Part shown: piece by piece, positions 49,646 to 58,496 of the stretch | Position numbering within the stretch: position 1 is the stretch's first letter | Layout of the letters: every line of letters begins with the position of its first letter | From: Hymenobacter cavernae | Lineage (GTDB): Bacteria; Bacteroidota; Bacteroidia; Cytophagales; Hymenobacteraceae | Assembly: GCF_014641455.1 (NCBI RefSeq) | Contig: NZ_BMHT01000003.1 | Coordinates: forward strand, 367,921-431,920 | Direction: 5' to 3' | DNA: 64,000 bases | Notes under the pieces: model-generated | Databases searched by the model: none | What the model was told of the DNA's origin: nothing | Seen by the model: the letters and a program-made list of their open reading frames with translations, nothing else | Program-made: the position numbers and the translations under genes

Positions 49646-50950
49646 TTAGTGCGGTTGAGGTTTGATAGCCTGATACTTGCCACTCAGGTGCAGCAAGCTG
49701 AATAAGTACAAAATGCCGTCGTAATACGGGTCAAAGTAGCCATCCTCGTAGGGCGCCAGCTTGGCGTTCCAGAGCGCGTGCACAAAAGCTAGGTTCTGGT
49801 CTTGCCGCATGAGCGAAGCCGACGCGCTGGTGGCCACGAGTCCCAGCGAGTGCCGCAGCTTCTTGACGTCGCCGGCGGGCAGAATGAAATCGGGCCGCGA
49901 GCCATCCACGTTAAACTGGTCGTCGAAGGTGTTCAGGCCCTTGCCGCGCAGAAATCCCTGAAAACGCCGCGCATACTGCTCCTGCCAGGCTTTGTCTTTG
50001 CCAAACCACACGTAGTCCATGGCAATGTTCATGGGCACCCGCCAGGAGTCGTAGCGGAAAGCCGGCGGCGCCCAACTGGTGGCGTGAGGCTTGCCGCTAA
50101 ACTCGGTGTAGTCGTAGTTGAGGCCCGTGGGGGCGCTGCACGCGCGGTGCAGAAACGCCCGCGACGTATCGGCGCACGTCCGGTAAAACTGCTCGTGCCC
50201 ATCCTTGGCGTAGGTGGCCCACACCTCCAGAAAGGCGGGCAGGTGGTAGGAAGGGTCGGTCCAGTTGTACATATCTCCGACCGGCACGAAGCTGATTTGC
50301 TTATGCTGGGTGTTGATCAGGTTATACACGTCGCCAGTGCCGTCTTTTTTCCACGAGGCATCCAGGATGCGGCGGGCCTCCTGGTAATAATTGATGCCGG
50401 TGGTATTGCCCCAGCGGTTGGACGCAAAGAGCAGGCTAGTAACGAAGTACAGTTCTCCATCGGAGGCGGGACCTTCCGAATTGCGCTTCATCGTGGCTGT
50501 ATTGATGCTCCAAGCAAAATAGCCTTCCAACGGGCCGCTTTGGTGTTGCAGGTACTTTTTCGACCAGCGCCAGAGGCGGTCGAATACCTCCTTCTTGTTC
50601 AGCTGCACGGCTATCATCATCCCGTACGAAAGGCCTTCGGTGCGGGCATCGTGGTTTTTGACATCCGATACATAAGCCATCGAATCGCCGACCTCGAAGT
50701 ACACCTTGTTAGGCCCCTCGAAGATGTCGTGGTAGGCGTCGGCTACTTTCTGGTCGATGGCGGCCTGGCTGTAGCCCGCTTCCCGCAGCAAGCTAGGATA
50801 TACGCCGGTGTAAAAGGCTCCTTTTTGGGCTACCTGCCCCTGCTTGGGCTTGCTTTGAGCCACCCCGCTGGTCAGGCCAACCTGCACCAGGCAGAGCAGC
50901 AGCAAAGCCCCGTACCTGCAATGTGGAAGAAGTTTGGAAAGTAATTTCAT
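49646..50950 (-). CDS. GH8 reducing-end xylose-releasing exo-oligoxylanase
   Basis: 434 residues; signal peptide to about residue 31 (LVQVGLTSGVAQ). GH8 (alpha/alpha)6-barrel with the Rex-type general acid E105 in DARTEGLSYGMMIAVQLNKKEVFDRLW, ASDGELYFVTSLLFA, and FRYDSWRVPMNIAMD (catalytic base region). Rex-type GH8 enzymes remove single xyloses from the reducing end of xylo-oligosaccharides, consistent with the xylan context; a plain endo-xylanase or chitosanase is less likely because of the DARTEGxSYGMM pattern. Overlaps nothing; the GH43 gene follows 35 bp after the stop (5 bp if the longer start is used). Confidence 0.87.
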   Translation of the reverse strand: MKLLSKLLPHCRYGALLLLCLVQVGLTSGVAQSKPKQGQVAQKGAFYTGVYPSLLREAGYSQAAIDQKVADAYHDIFEGPNKVYFEVGDSMAYVSDVKNHDARTEGLSYGMMIAVQLNKKEVFDRLWRWSKKYLQHQSGPLEGYFAWSINTATMKRNSEGPASDGELYFVTSLLFASNRWGNTTGINYYQEARRILDASWKKDGTGDVYNLINTQHKQISFVPVGDMYNWTDPSYHLPAFLEVWATYAKDGHEQFYRTCADTSRAFLHRACSAPTGLNYDYTEFSGKPHATSWAPPAFRYDSWRVPMNIAMDYVWFGKDKAWQEQYARRFQGFLRGKGLNTFDDQFNVDGSRPDFILPAGDVKKLRHSLGLVATSASASLMRQDQNLAFVHALWNAKLAPYEDGYFDPYYDGILYLFSLLHLSGKYQAIKPQPH

Positions 50951-51041
50951 GCGGTGAGGATGTGGGGAGAATTTGTAGTCGGTATTCTGTGCTGGTGACT
51001 CAGCTAGCTAGGTTCCACCTCTACCCAGGATGTAACAAGAA

Positions 51042-51113
51042 GCGCACCCTGAAAGCCACGGTCCGGACCGGACTAGTCCGAGTAGTACCGACTTAAAGGC
51101 TTCCAGGGTGCGC
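51042..51113 (-). terminator. Hairpin with nested palindromes after the GH115 gene
   Basis: Outer arms GCGCACCCTGAAAGCC (51042-51057) and its complement at 51098-51113 (one mismatch). Inside are two more palindromes: GGTCCGGACC and CGGACTAGTCCG. A likely terminator or attenuator between GH115 and GH8; the T-tract is weak. Confidence 0.6.
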
Positions 51114-51165
51114 CAAGACTTATACTGCTATTTTTCAACAGAATAGACAGCAGCAAGCGGCAGCG

Positions 51166-53793
51166 TTAGCGCTGGCCCAGACTGTTTTTCGCCTCAGCTG
51201 ACTTCGACTTACCACCCGTCGCATTTTCCGGCGGACCTAGGTAGCTCGGTTTCAGGCCGCCCTGGTCGACTACCAGTTTCTCCAGCACCACGGCCGGGTC
51301 AACGCGCCAGAACTTGAGCACATGCTCGCCAGGTTTGCTGAGCGTGTGCTGCGAGGTTTTCAGGATGATGTTCTCGGCCACGGCCTTTTCCCAGGGGCGG
51401 TTGCCGTTATCGGCGGTCATGCCGGTATGCAGATTGATGATCTGCGGGGTTTCATCGTCAATCGACACGGCGTAGCGCAACCCTTGGCCGTTGGTGAAGT
51501 TCAGCGTCGGAGCCAGGTAGGCCTGCACCGTTACGGGTCCGGCCTGCGGCAGCGTGATGCGGTACTCCAGGTGCGGACTCGTGCCGCCCGGCGTCTCCGT
51601 CGGCGCGGCCGTGACCGGGAACGTCGTCACGGCGCCCGCCGTGCGACCTAGGTCGGGCAGGCGCTGCCAGGTGACGGAACCAGCGTTGATGGCCTGAGTG
51701 TAATGCTCGGCTTCTATCGAAACGAAAGAACCAGTAGCCGGCTGGCTCGGCGTAGGCGGCACGGGCGCCGGAGTGGTGCCGGCGGGCAAGGTCACTACCT
51801 GCGGCATTTTGTCTACCTCTGGTTGTTGCCAGTAGGTATAGCCGATGTGCGTCTGGTCCATCATGTGGTTCCATTTGCCGCCGGCAATAGCATTATAGCG
51901 CTTTGAGATTTCGGCATCCTTGGCAAACAGCGCCTTCGCCTTAGCGGCTAGCTCGTTCGTGTTAGCCTGGTTGGTCTTGGCGGCTTCCCAGTTCAGCGCT
52001 ACGGTGTAATACAGCTCGTTGAGGTTAGCGCAGGCCAGCATGGGGTGCAGCACCAATTCAAAATAAGCATCCCGATCAGCGGCGGGCAGCTTCTGGTTGA
52101 TGGCTTCGGCGCGGGCGAGCAGCTGGTTGTACTCGGCCACCACGGTAGCCCACTCGCCAGTCGCCAGGCTGTAGGTGTTGGCGTCGAGCAGCTCGGGCTT
52201 GCGGCGGGCATTGTACTTGGCGTACTTGGCCAGAATGTCGCCGATTTCTGTGGCGTGCTTCTCACCAAATTGTTGGGCCGCCCATTGCCGGGTGTACGCC
52301 GCCACCTGGTCGGCCTTGATCTTGTCGGGGTTCCAGGCGTAGTCGAGGAAGAAGCTGATGGGCAGCTCCATCGGCTTCAGGTCGCCCACGTTCACAATCC
52401 AGATCTGGTTGACGCCGTACTCGTAGGCCAAGTGCATCTGCTCCCAGATACGCGGCAGCGGATTGGTGTTGAGCCACTTGTAGTTGCGCGGGCCGCCCAC
52501 GTAGTCGAAGTGGTAGTAGATGCCGTAGCCACCTTTACGCGGCTTGTCGCCCAGCTTGGGCAGCTTGCGAATGTTGCCCCAGTTGTCGTCGCAGAGCAGC
52601 AGCGTCACGTCGTCGGGCACGCGCATGCCTTTGTCGTAGTAGTCCTGCACTTCTTTGTAGAGGGCCCACATCTGAGGCGTCTGCTCGGCGGGCTTGCCGG
52701 TGGTTTCGGCAATGATCTTGCGCTGGTCGGCCACGATTTTCTCCAGCAGGGCAATGTTGCTGCCCTCGCTCATCGGCTCGTCGCCGTCGCCGCGCATGCC
52801 CACGGTCACCACGTTTTCGCGGATGCCCATGCGCTTCATGCCACCGCGCCAGAACTCCTGCAACACCTCGGGGTTGGTCTGGTAGTTCCAGGGACCTTTG
52901 CCGTAGCGGCGCCACTCGTCGTGGGCGCGCGTGAGCGGCTCGTGGTGCGAAGTGCCCATCACAATGCCGTACTCATCGGCCAGCACCGGGTTCTGAGGGT
53001 CGTCGTCGCTGAAGGCGTTGCCCCACATGGCGGGCCACAGGTAATTGCCCTTCAGGCGCAAGATCAGCTCGAACATGTGCACGTACATCTTCGAATTCAC
53101 GCCCCCAAACTTCTCCTTCGACCAGCCCGACAGCGCGGGAGCCTCGTCGTTGATGAAAATGCCGCGGTACTTTACCTTGGGCTCGCCCTGCGTGTGTCGC
53201 CCGGCCGACACGTACAGCGCCTTTTGCGTCGGCGTGGGCACGTCGGCCCACCAGTACCAGGGCGACACGCCCATTTCCTTCGACAAATCATAGATGCCGT
53301 AGATGGTGCCGCGCTTGTCGCTGCCAGCAATGACCAGCGCACGGTCGACACCCGGCATCGGCTTTTCCACCACCTGCTCCACAAATACCTCCCACTTGCC
53401 GGCCACGCCCGACACATCGAGCTTCTTGTCGCGCACGAGCTGGTCGATGAGCGGACTCTTGCCAATGGTGCCAATCAGCACCACTTCTTTGCCGGTGGGC
53501 GCTTTATCGGTCGTCAGTGTGGGCGTGACGCTGGTCACGCGGTTAATGTCGGCCTGCAAGTCCTTGGCGGCGCGCAGCACGCCGGGCCAGTCGCTGGCGC
53601 TGGCGTAAAGCGGCGCGGCTTTGCCGGCGGCTTCCAGCGTAAAGCTAGCTTTTTGCTTTTTCGAGGTGACGTAGGAAGCGCCGTCGATGGCCCACGCAGC
53701 CTGCGAGGCACCCACGGTTAACCCCGTCATCAGTAAGAAGGATAGAAACCTAGGTCGGGGTAACAGCCGACCAATACGCAGCAAAACCATCAT
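51166..53793 (-). CDS. GH115 xylan alpha-1,2-glucuronidase
   Basis: 875 residues, signal peptide ending AAWA near residue 35. N-terminal GH20-like domain (PLYASASDWPGVLRAAKDLQADINRVT; KEVVLIGTIGKSPLIDQLV), then the TIM-barrel with KYRGIFINDEAPALSGWSKEKFGG, LKGNYLWPAMWGNAFSDDDP, GTSHHEPLTRAHDEW, TVGMRGDGDEPM, LLLCDDNWGN and QIWIVNVGDLKPMELPISFFLDYAW, which are GH115 landmark motifs. The C-terminus (about 700-850) is the GH115 C-terminal beta domain (FVSIEAEHYTQA ... HVLKFWRVDPAVVLEKLVVDQGG). It removes (4-O-methyl)glucuronic acid from xylan and its fragments. Starts 11 bp after the GH10 stop, so the two are co-transcribed. Confidence 0.9.
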   Translation of the reverse strand: MMVLLRIGRLLPRPRFLSFLLMTGLTVGASQAAWAIDGASYVTSKKQKASFTLEAAGKAAPLYASASDWPGVLRAAKDLQADINRVTSVTPTLTTDKAPTGKEVVLIGTIGKSPLIDQLVRDKKLDVSGVAGKWEVFVEQVVEKPMPGVDRALVIAGSDKRGTIYGIYDLSKEMGVSPWYWWADVPTPTQKALYVSAGRHTQGEPKVKYRGIFINDEAPALSGWSKEKFGGVNSKMYVHMFELILRLKGNYLWPAMWGNAFSDDDPQNPVLADEYGIVMGTSHHEPLTRAHDEWRRYGKGPWNYQTNPEVLQEFWRGGMKRMGIRENVVTVGMRGDGDEPMSEGSNIALLEKIVADQRKIIAETTGKPAEQTPQMWALYKEVQDYYDKGMRVPDDVTLLLCDDNWGNIRKLPKLGDKPRKGGYGIYYHFDYVGGPRNYKWLNTNPLPRIWEQMHLAYEYGVNQIWIVNVGDLKPMELPISFFLDYAWNPDKIKADQVAAYTRQWAAQQFGEKHATEIGDILAKYAKYNARRKPELLDANTYSLATGEWATVVAEYNQLLARAEAINQKLPAADRDAYFELVLHPMLACANLNELYYTVALNWEAAKTNQANTNELAAKAKALFAKDAEISKRYNAIAGGKWNHMMDQTHIGYTYWQQPEVDKMPQVVTLPAGTTPAPVPPTPSQPATGSFVSIEAEHYTQAINAGSVTWQRLPDLGRTAGAVTTFPVTAAPTETPGGTSPHLEYRITLPQAGPVTVQAYLAPTLNFTNGQGLRYAVSIDDETPQIINLHTGMTADNGNRPWEKAVAENIILKTSQHTLSKPGEHVLKFWRVDPAVVLEKLVVDQGGLKPSYLGPPENATGGKSKSAEAKNSLGQR

Positions 53794-53804
53794 GATGAAG
53801 TCTA

Positions 53805-54929
53805 TTAGAGTTTATTCTTTGCCGTTTGAATTACCGCCTGAAACGCTGGTTTTGGCTGGTAATTGCGGTCGAATAGCAACGGGTAGCTGGTGCGGCCTCT
53901 GATGGGCCAGTCATTCAGCCAGGAGTCGGCATCGGTCACGCCCCAAAGGGTAATGCGGTCGATAACGTCGCGGTGCTTGTGGAACAGGGCAAAGATGTCG
54001 GCGTAGCGCTGCGTCAGCTTCTGCTGCACCGAATCGGGCAGGCCGGCGGTGTACACGTTGTATTTCTGGTCGGCGGCAAAGGTCTCGGCAATGTCGGCGC
54101 CCTGGCGGCGGCTGGGGTTGGGCAGCACGTCGATGTCCAGCTCCGTGAAGTTAACGTGCACACCTAGCTTCGAGAAAGCCACGAGGCTCGCCTCAATCTG
54201 CTCGATGCTAGGTTTCGTCAGGCCGTAGTGGCCCTGCATGCCGATGGCCGTCACCTTGATGCCTTTGGCCTGCAAGCTCTTCACCAGCTTGATCACGCCT
54301 TCGCGCTTTTCGGGGCGGTAGAGGCTGTAGTCGTTGTAGTAGAGCTCGGCTTTCGGGTCCGCTTTGTGGGCGTATTCGAAGGCCTTGGCGGCGAAATCTT
54401 CCCCGAGGATTTCCAGCCACTTGGTTTTGCGCAGGTCGCCTTGCTGATCGTCGATGGCCTCGTTTAGTACGTCCCAGCCGCCGATCTTACCTTTGTAGCG
54501 GCCGACCACAGTGCTAATGTGCTCTTCCAGGCGCTTGAGCAGCACCTCCCGGCTTACGGGTTTGCCGGCTTCATCCTCAAACACCCACTTGGGCGTTTGC
54601 TGGTGCCACATCAGTGTGTGCCCGATGATGAACATCTTATTTTGCTGCCCAAAGGCCACGTAGTCGTCGGCCGGCTTGAAGTTGTACTTGCCCGGTTGTG
54701 GGTGCACCGGCTCCCACTTGAGCAAGTTTTCGGGGCTGATAGTATTGAACTGCTGCTTGATCAGTTCCGTGGCCTTGGCATCCTGACCACTGATCTGCCG
54801 GTAGTTAAGAGCCGTCCCAACGTAGAAGTCCTTCTTAAACGCATCTTTCAGCGTGAGTTCCGACTTCTGCACAAAACCGAGGGCAAAGCCGGCCAGGGCC
54901 AGGTAAATTAGAGGTTTTTTATTCTTCAT
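53805..54929 (-). CDS. GH10 endo-1,4-beta-xylanase
   Basis: 374 residues. A short N-terminal hydrophobic segment (PLIYLALAGFALGFV) probably acts as a signal peptide. GH10 TIM-barrel: FNTISPENLLKWEPVHPQPGKYNF, HTLMWHQQTPKWVF, acid/base E157 in GWDVLNEAID, nucleophile E263 in FTELDIDVLP, and ITLWGVTDADSWL near the end. It cleaves internal beta-1,4 linkages of xylan. Upstream of and tightly coupled to GH115. The xylA gene lies further upstream on the same strand, separated by a terminator, so GH10 and GH115 form their own unit. Confidence 0.94.
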   Translation of the reverse strand: MKNKKPLIYLALAGFALGFVQKSELTLKDAFKKDFYVGTALNYRQISGQDAKATELIKQQFNTISPENLLKWEPVHPQPGKYNFKPADDYVAFGQQNKMFIIGHTLMWHQQTPKWVFEDEAGKPVSREVLLKRLEEHISTVVGRYKGKIGGWDVLNEAIDDQQGDLRKTKWLEILGEDFAAKAFEYAHKADPKAELYYNDYSLYRPEKREGVIKLVKSLQAKGIKVTAIGMQGHYGLTKPSIEQIEASLVAFSKLGVHVNFTELDIDVLPNPSRRQGADIAETFAADQKYNVYTAGLPDSVQQKLTQRYADIFALFHKHRDVIDRITLWGVTDADSWLNDWPIRGRTSYPLLFDRNYQPKPAFQAVIQTAKNKL

Positions 54930-55020
54930 TTTAGAGGATGATTACAATGCTAGGTGGTTTGATACGCGTAAGGCCACACGCCGGAAACAGGCAGAAGCTA
55001 TGAGGCCACAACTAACTACC

Positions 55021-55071
55021 ACAAAAAAAACTCCCCGTAATCAGCTGAATTACAGCCAACCACGGGGAGTT
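55021..55071 (-). terminator. Terminator of the xylBA operon
   Basis: AACTCCCCGT (55029-55038) pairs with ACGGGGAGTT (55062-55071) around a 23-nt loop. On the minus strand it is followed by eight U. Confidence 0.9.
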
Positions 55072-55086
55072 ACCTAAATCACAACC

Positions 55087-56418
55087 TTAGATATACTGGT
55101 TGATGATATTCTCCAGCCACTCTTGCTTGCCGCTCTTCTGCTCCGGCTCGCCGTTGCCGAGAGCATACGTGCGCAGATCTTCCAGCGTCAACTGGCCGTC
55201 TTCGAAGGCTTTGCCCTGGCCGCTGTCGAACGAGGCGTAGCGCTGCTTGCGGAACTGCTTGTAAGGCGACTTCTCCAGGATGTCATTGGCAACCACCAGG
55301 GCGCGGGCGAAGGTGTCCATGCCGCCGATGTGGGCCACGAAAATGTCCTCCAGGTCGGTCGAGTTACGGCGCGTCTTGGCGTCGAAGTTGATGCCGCCGG
55401 GCTTGATGCCGCCGTGCTCCAGGATGATGAGCATCGACTCGGTCAACTCGTTGAGGTTATTGGGGAACTGGTCGGTATCCCAGCCATTCTGGTAGTCACC
55501 GCGGTTGGCGTCCATCGAACCTAGCATGTTGGCGTCGGCGGCTACCTGCAACTCGTGCTGGAAGGTGTGGCCGGCCAGCGTGGCGTGGTTCACTTCCAGG
55601 TTCAGCATGAAGTCGTTCTCCAGGCCGTGCTCCTTCAGGAAGCCGATTACGGTAGCCGAGTCGAAGTCGTACTGGTGCTTGGTGGGCTCAGCCGGCTTGG
55701 GCTCGATGAAGAACTTGCCCTGGAAGCCTTGCTTGCGGGCATAGTCGCGGGCCATCGTCAGGAAGCGGCCCATGTGGGCTAGCTCGCGTTTCATGTTGGT
55801 GTTCAGCAGGGTCATGTAGCCTTCGCGGCCCCCCCAGAACACGTAGTTCTCACCGCCCAGGGCGATAGTAGCATCCAGCGCATTCTTCACCTGCGTGCCG
55901 GCGAAAGCCAGGGCGCCGAACTCCGGGTTGGTGCTGGCCCCGTTCATGTAGCGCGGGTTCGAGAAGACGTTAGCCGTGCCCCACAGCAGCTTCACGCCGC
56001 TCTCGGCCTGGTGCCCCTTCAGGTAGTCTACAATCGACTGAAGGTTGCGCTCGTACTCTTGCAGCGACGAGCCTTCGTCAACTAAGTCGATGTCGTGGAA
56101 GCAGTAGTAAGGCGTGCCGAGCTTGGTAAAGAACTCGAACGCGGCATCTGCCTTGTCTTTGGCCCGACCTAGGATATCACCTTGCGCATCCCAGGGGAAC
56201 AGCTTCGTGCCGGGACCGAACGGGTCGCCGCCAGTGCCGGTGAACGTGTGCCAATACGAGGTAGCGAAGCGCAAATGCTCCTTCATCGTTTTGCCAGCTA
56301 CGATGCGGTTCTCATCGTACCAGCGGAAAGCCAGGGGGTTATCCGACTCGCGACCTTCAAACTTGATGGTGCCGATGCCTTTGAAAAACTCCGTTTTACT
56401 CAAGGTGGTGGTTGACAT
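55087..56418 (-). CDS. xylA: Xylose isomerase
   Basis: 443 residues, class II length. Converts D-xylose to D-xylulose. Catalytic region H108-D111 in [12 protein letters not shown], the [16 protein letters not shown] signature, [35 protein letters not shown] and [20 protein letters not shown], all metal-binding stretches of XylA. Start ATG 56416-56418, 21 bp after the xylB stop. Follows xylB in the operon; terminated at 55021-55071. Confidence 0.96.
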   Translation of the reverse strand: MSTTTLSKTEFFKGIGTIKFEGRESDNPLAFRWYDENRIVAGKTMKEHLRFATSYWHTFTGTGGDPFGPGTKLFPWDAQGDILGRAKDKADAAFEFFTKLGTPYYCFHDIDLVDEGSSLQEYERNLQSIVDYLKGHQAESGVKLLWGTANVFSNPRYMNGASTNPEFGALAFAGTQVKNALDATIALGGENYVFWGGREGYMTLLNTNMKRELAHMGRFLTMARDYARKQGFQGKFFIEPKPAEPTKHQYDFDSATVIGFLKEHGLENDFMLNLEVNHATLAGHTFQHELQVAADANMLGSMDANRGDYQNGWDTDQFPNNLNELTESMLIILEHGGIKPGGINFDAKTRRNSTDLEDIFVAHIGGMDTFARALVVANDILEKSPYKQFRKQRYASFDSGQGKAFEDGQLTLEDLRTYALGNGEPEQKSGKQEWLENIINQYI

Positions 56419-56439
56419 AAATGTATGGATTGGGTGAGT

Positions 56440-57924
56440 TTAAAGAACTGTTTGAGTTAATACGTCTTTCCAGCGAGAATAGGCAGCCTGATATTGCTCT
56501 TGCAATTCGGGCGTGGGCTCAACGGTCAGGATACGCTCTAGGCCGATGAAGGCTTCGGTCGGGCTGGCGTACACGCCCGCGCCCACGCCGGCACCACGGG
56601 CAGCGCCCTGGGCAGCATCAGTGTTGTAAAGCTCTAGCTCCACGTTGCCGCTGTTCACGAAAGCTTCGCGGAACAAGGGGCTCAGGAACATGTTGGCATT
56701 GCCGGCGCGCACCTTCTGCACCTGCACGCCCGACTCACGCATGATGTCCATGCCGTAGTTCAGGGCATACACAATGCCTTCCTGCGCCGCCCGCAGCACG
56801 TGGCCTTGCGTGTGGATGTTAAAGTTGATGCCCGACAGACTAGCATCGGTCAGGCGGTTTTCCAGTACCCGCTCGGCACCGTTGCCGAAGGGTAGAAACA
56901 CGAGTCCTTCCGCCCCTATCGGCGCCTGGGCAGCCAGCTGGTTCATCTGGTCGTACGGGATTTCGCCTACTAGCTTACGTAGCCAGCTATTCAGAATACC
57001 TGTGCCGTTCACGCACAGCAGCACGCCGTTGCGCGGGGTTTCGGCCGTATTATTAACGTGTACAAACGTGTTGACGCGCGACTTCAGGTCGGCCGTGGCG
57101 GTTTCGTTGATGCCGTACACCACGCCCGAGGTGCCCGCTGTAGCGGCAATTTCGCCGGGCTGCAATACATTCAGGGAGAAGGCATTATTGGGCTGGTCGC
57201 CGGCGCGGTAGCTGATTGGCACACCCGCGTGCAAACCTAGCTCCTGCGCCGCCTCCGTGGATAGCTGCCCCTGCACCGAGAAGGTATCGACGACCTCGGG
57301 CAGCAGCTCGTTGCTGATACCGTAGTAATCCAGCAGCTCCTGCGCTATGGCTTGCCGCTTGAAGTTCCAGAACACGCCCTCCGACAACCCCGAAACGGTA
57401 GTTTGCAGGTTGCCGGTCATCTTGAAGGCGATGTAGTCGCCGGGCAGCTGAATCTTATGGATTTGCGCGAAAAGCTCGGGCTCATTCTCCTTCACCCACT
57501 TCAGCTTGGAAGCCGTGAAGTTGCCCGGCGAGTTGAGGAAGTTGCTCAGGCAGAACTCCTCTCCTAGCTTCGTAAATGCCTCATTACCTAGGTCAACGGC
57601 CCGGCTATCGCACCAGATGATGGCGGGGCGCAGCACCTTGCCTTCCTTATCAATCAGCACGAGGCCGTGCATCTGGTAGGTGATGCCGATGCCCGCTACC
57701 AGCGTCGGATCGAAGCCGTAGGTTTCTTTGAGCTGGTGGGTGGCGTTGATGGCTTCCTGCCACCAGCGTTCGGGGCGTTGCTCGGCCCAGTTGGGAAAAG
57801 CCACCTCGATTTCCATTTCTTTTTTGGGCGACATGGCCGTGGCCAGGGCTTTGCCCGTTTCAGCGGCGAGCAAAGAAACCTTTACCGACGAGCTGCCAAT
57901 GTCGTACCCGAGCAGGTATTTCAT
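56440..57924 (-). CDS. xylB: Xylulokinase
   Basis: 494 residues, FGGY sugar kinase. Phosphorylates D-xylulose to xylulose 5-phosphate for the pentose phosphate pathway. N-terminal ATPase phosphate motif LLGYDIGSSSVKVSLLAAETG, YQMHGLVLIDKEGKVLRPAIIWCDSRA with the substrate-binding region, FNFKRQAIAQELLDYYGI, AGDQPNNAFSLNVLQPGEIAATAGTSGVVYG (domain II), and FLPFGNGAERVLENR, GIVYALNYGMDIMRESG, VRAGNANMFLSPLFREAFV in the second domain. First gene of the xylBA operon; the 570-bp gap upstream has a LacI-type double operator. Confidence 0.94.
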   Translation of the reverse strand: MKYLLGYDIGSSSVKVSLLAAETGKALATAMSPKKEMEIEVAFPNWAEQRPERWWQEAINATHQLKETYGFDPTLVAGIGITYQMHGLVLIDKEGKVLRPAIIWCDSRAVDLGNEAFTKLGEEFCLSNFLNSPGNFTASKLKWVKENEPELFAQIHKIQLPGDYIAFKMTGNLQTTVSGLSEGVFWNFKRQAIAQELLDYYGISNELLPEVVDTFSVQGQLSTEAAQELGLHAGVPISYRAGDQPNNAFSLNVLQPGEIAATAGTSGVVYGINETATADLKSRVNTFVHVNNTAETPRNGVLLCVNGTGILNSWLRKLVGEIPYDQMNQLAAQAPIGAEGLVFLPFGNGAERVLENRLTDASLSGINFNIHTQGHVLRAAQEGIVYALNYGMDIMRESGVQVQKVRAGNANMFLSPLFREAFVNSGNVELELYNTDAAQGAARGAGVGAGVYASPTEAFIGLERILTVEPTPELQEQYQAAYSRWKDVLTQTVL

Positions 57925-58157
57925 ACTAGGTTGTGAGGCGCCTCAACGCCAGCGGTTGATTGGGTGGTGGGAGATAATTCTGAGGGGCCGAGGGAACAGA
58001 CAAAAAACCTAAAAAGTCCAATATGCGTATTTCACTGTATTTCGTACTGAAGCAGAAGCTAGGGCCGTTAATTACAGCGAAGCCAGCCTGAAGATAGAAC
58101 CACTATTGCATTCCAGAAACAAGCAAAATCCTGTTCTTACCTCGATCCTTGATTTAA
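57925..58157. other. xylB upstream region
   Basis: About 230 bp of non-coding DNA between xylB and the palindromic operator. It probably holds the xylBA promoter, but I found no convincing TAnnTTTG box on the minus strand. Confidence 0.45.
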
Positions 58158-58195
58158 ACCTATCGAAACCGTTTCTGGAAACGGTTTCGATAGGT
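58158..58195. promoter_or_regulatory. Double LacI-type operator
   Basis: A perfect 38-bp palindrome: 18-bp arms ACCTATCGAAACCGTTTC and its complement around TG. Each half is itself near-palindromic (GAAACCGTTTC / GAAACGGTTTC), the form of LacI/GalR-family operators. Lies 234 bp upstream of xylB; on the other side it is 302 bp downstream of the GH3 stop. Confidence 0.65.
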
Positions 58196-58496
58196 GACAC
58201 TCGAAGACGTTTATGAAAAAACTTTTCAGCTAGCTTTCTTAGAATAGTTAAATACCCAAGTCAATCTTCCTAATACGTGTACCTAGCTTGGTGGCTAGCT
58301 TATTTCCCGCCGGGCAGTATTTGACTCAGGTTAGCGTTTCCCTGAAGGATGCGCTCCTTACTTCTGTCCACTTTTTTACTTACAGCATCCACTGACTGAC
58401 GTGGTTTAGCTACTCTTTTAGGTTGCTGTCCTTCAGGCATTTGACAAGATGGTCTGGATTGACTGACTTTTATTTTAACGCAAGAAAGCCCTAGGT
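58196..58496. other. Non-coding region between the operator and GH3
   Basis: About 300 bp, no gene recognised. Contains a CCTAGG right after the GH3 stop (58489) and no good terminator. Confidence 0.4.

Noticed and set aside
49802..50944. 380-codon plus-strand frame across the GH8 gene
   Set aside because: Antisense shadow of GH8, with no recognisable domains.
52045..53721. 558-codon plus-strand open frame across the GH115 gene
   Set aside because: It is antisense to a clear GH115 reading frame with family motifs; the composition (Val/His/Arg/Gly-rich) is typical of a shadow in GC-rich DNA.
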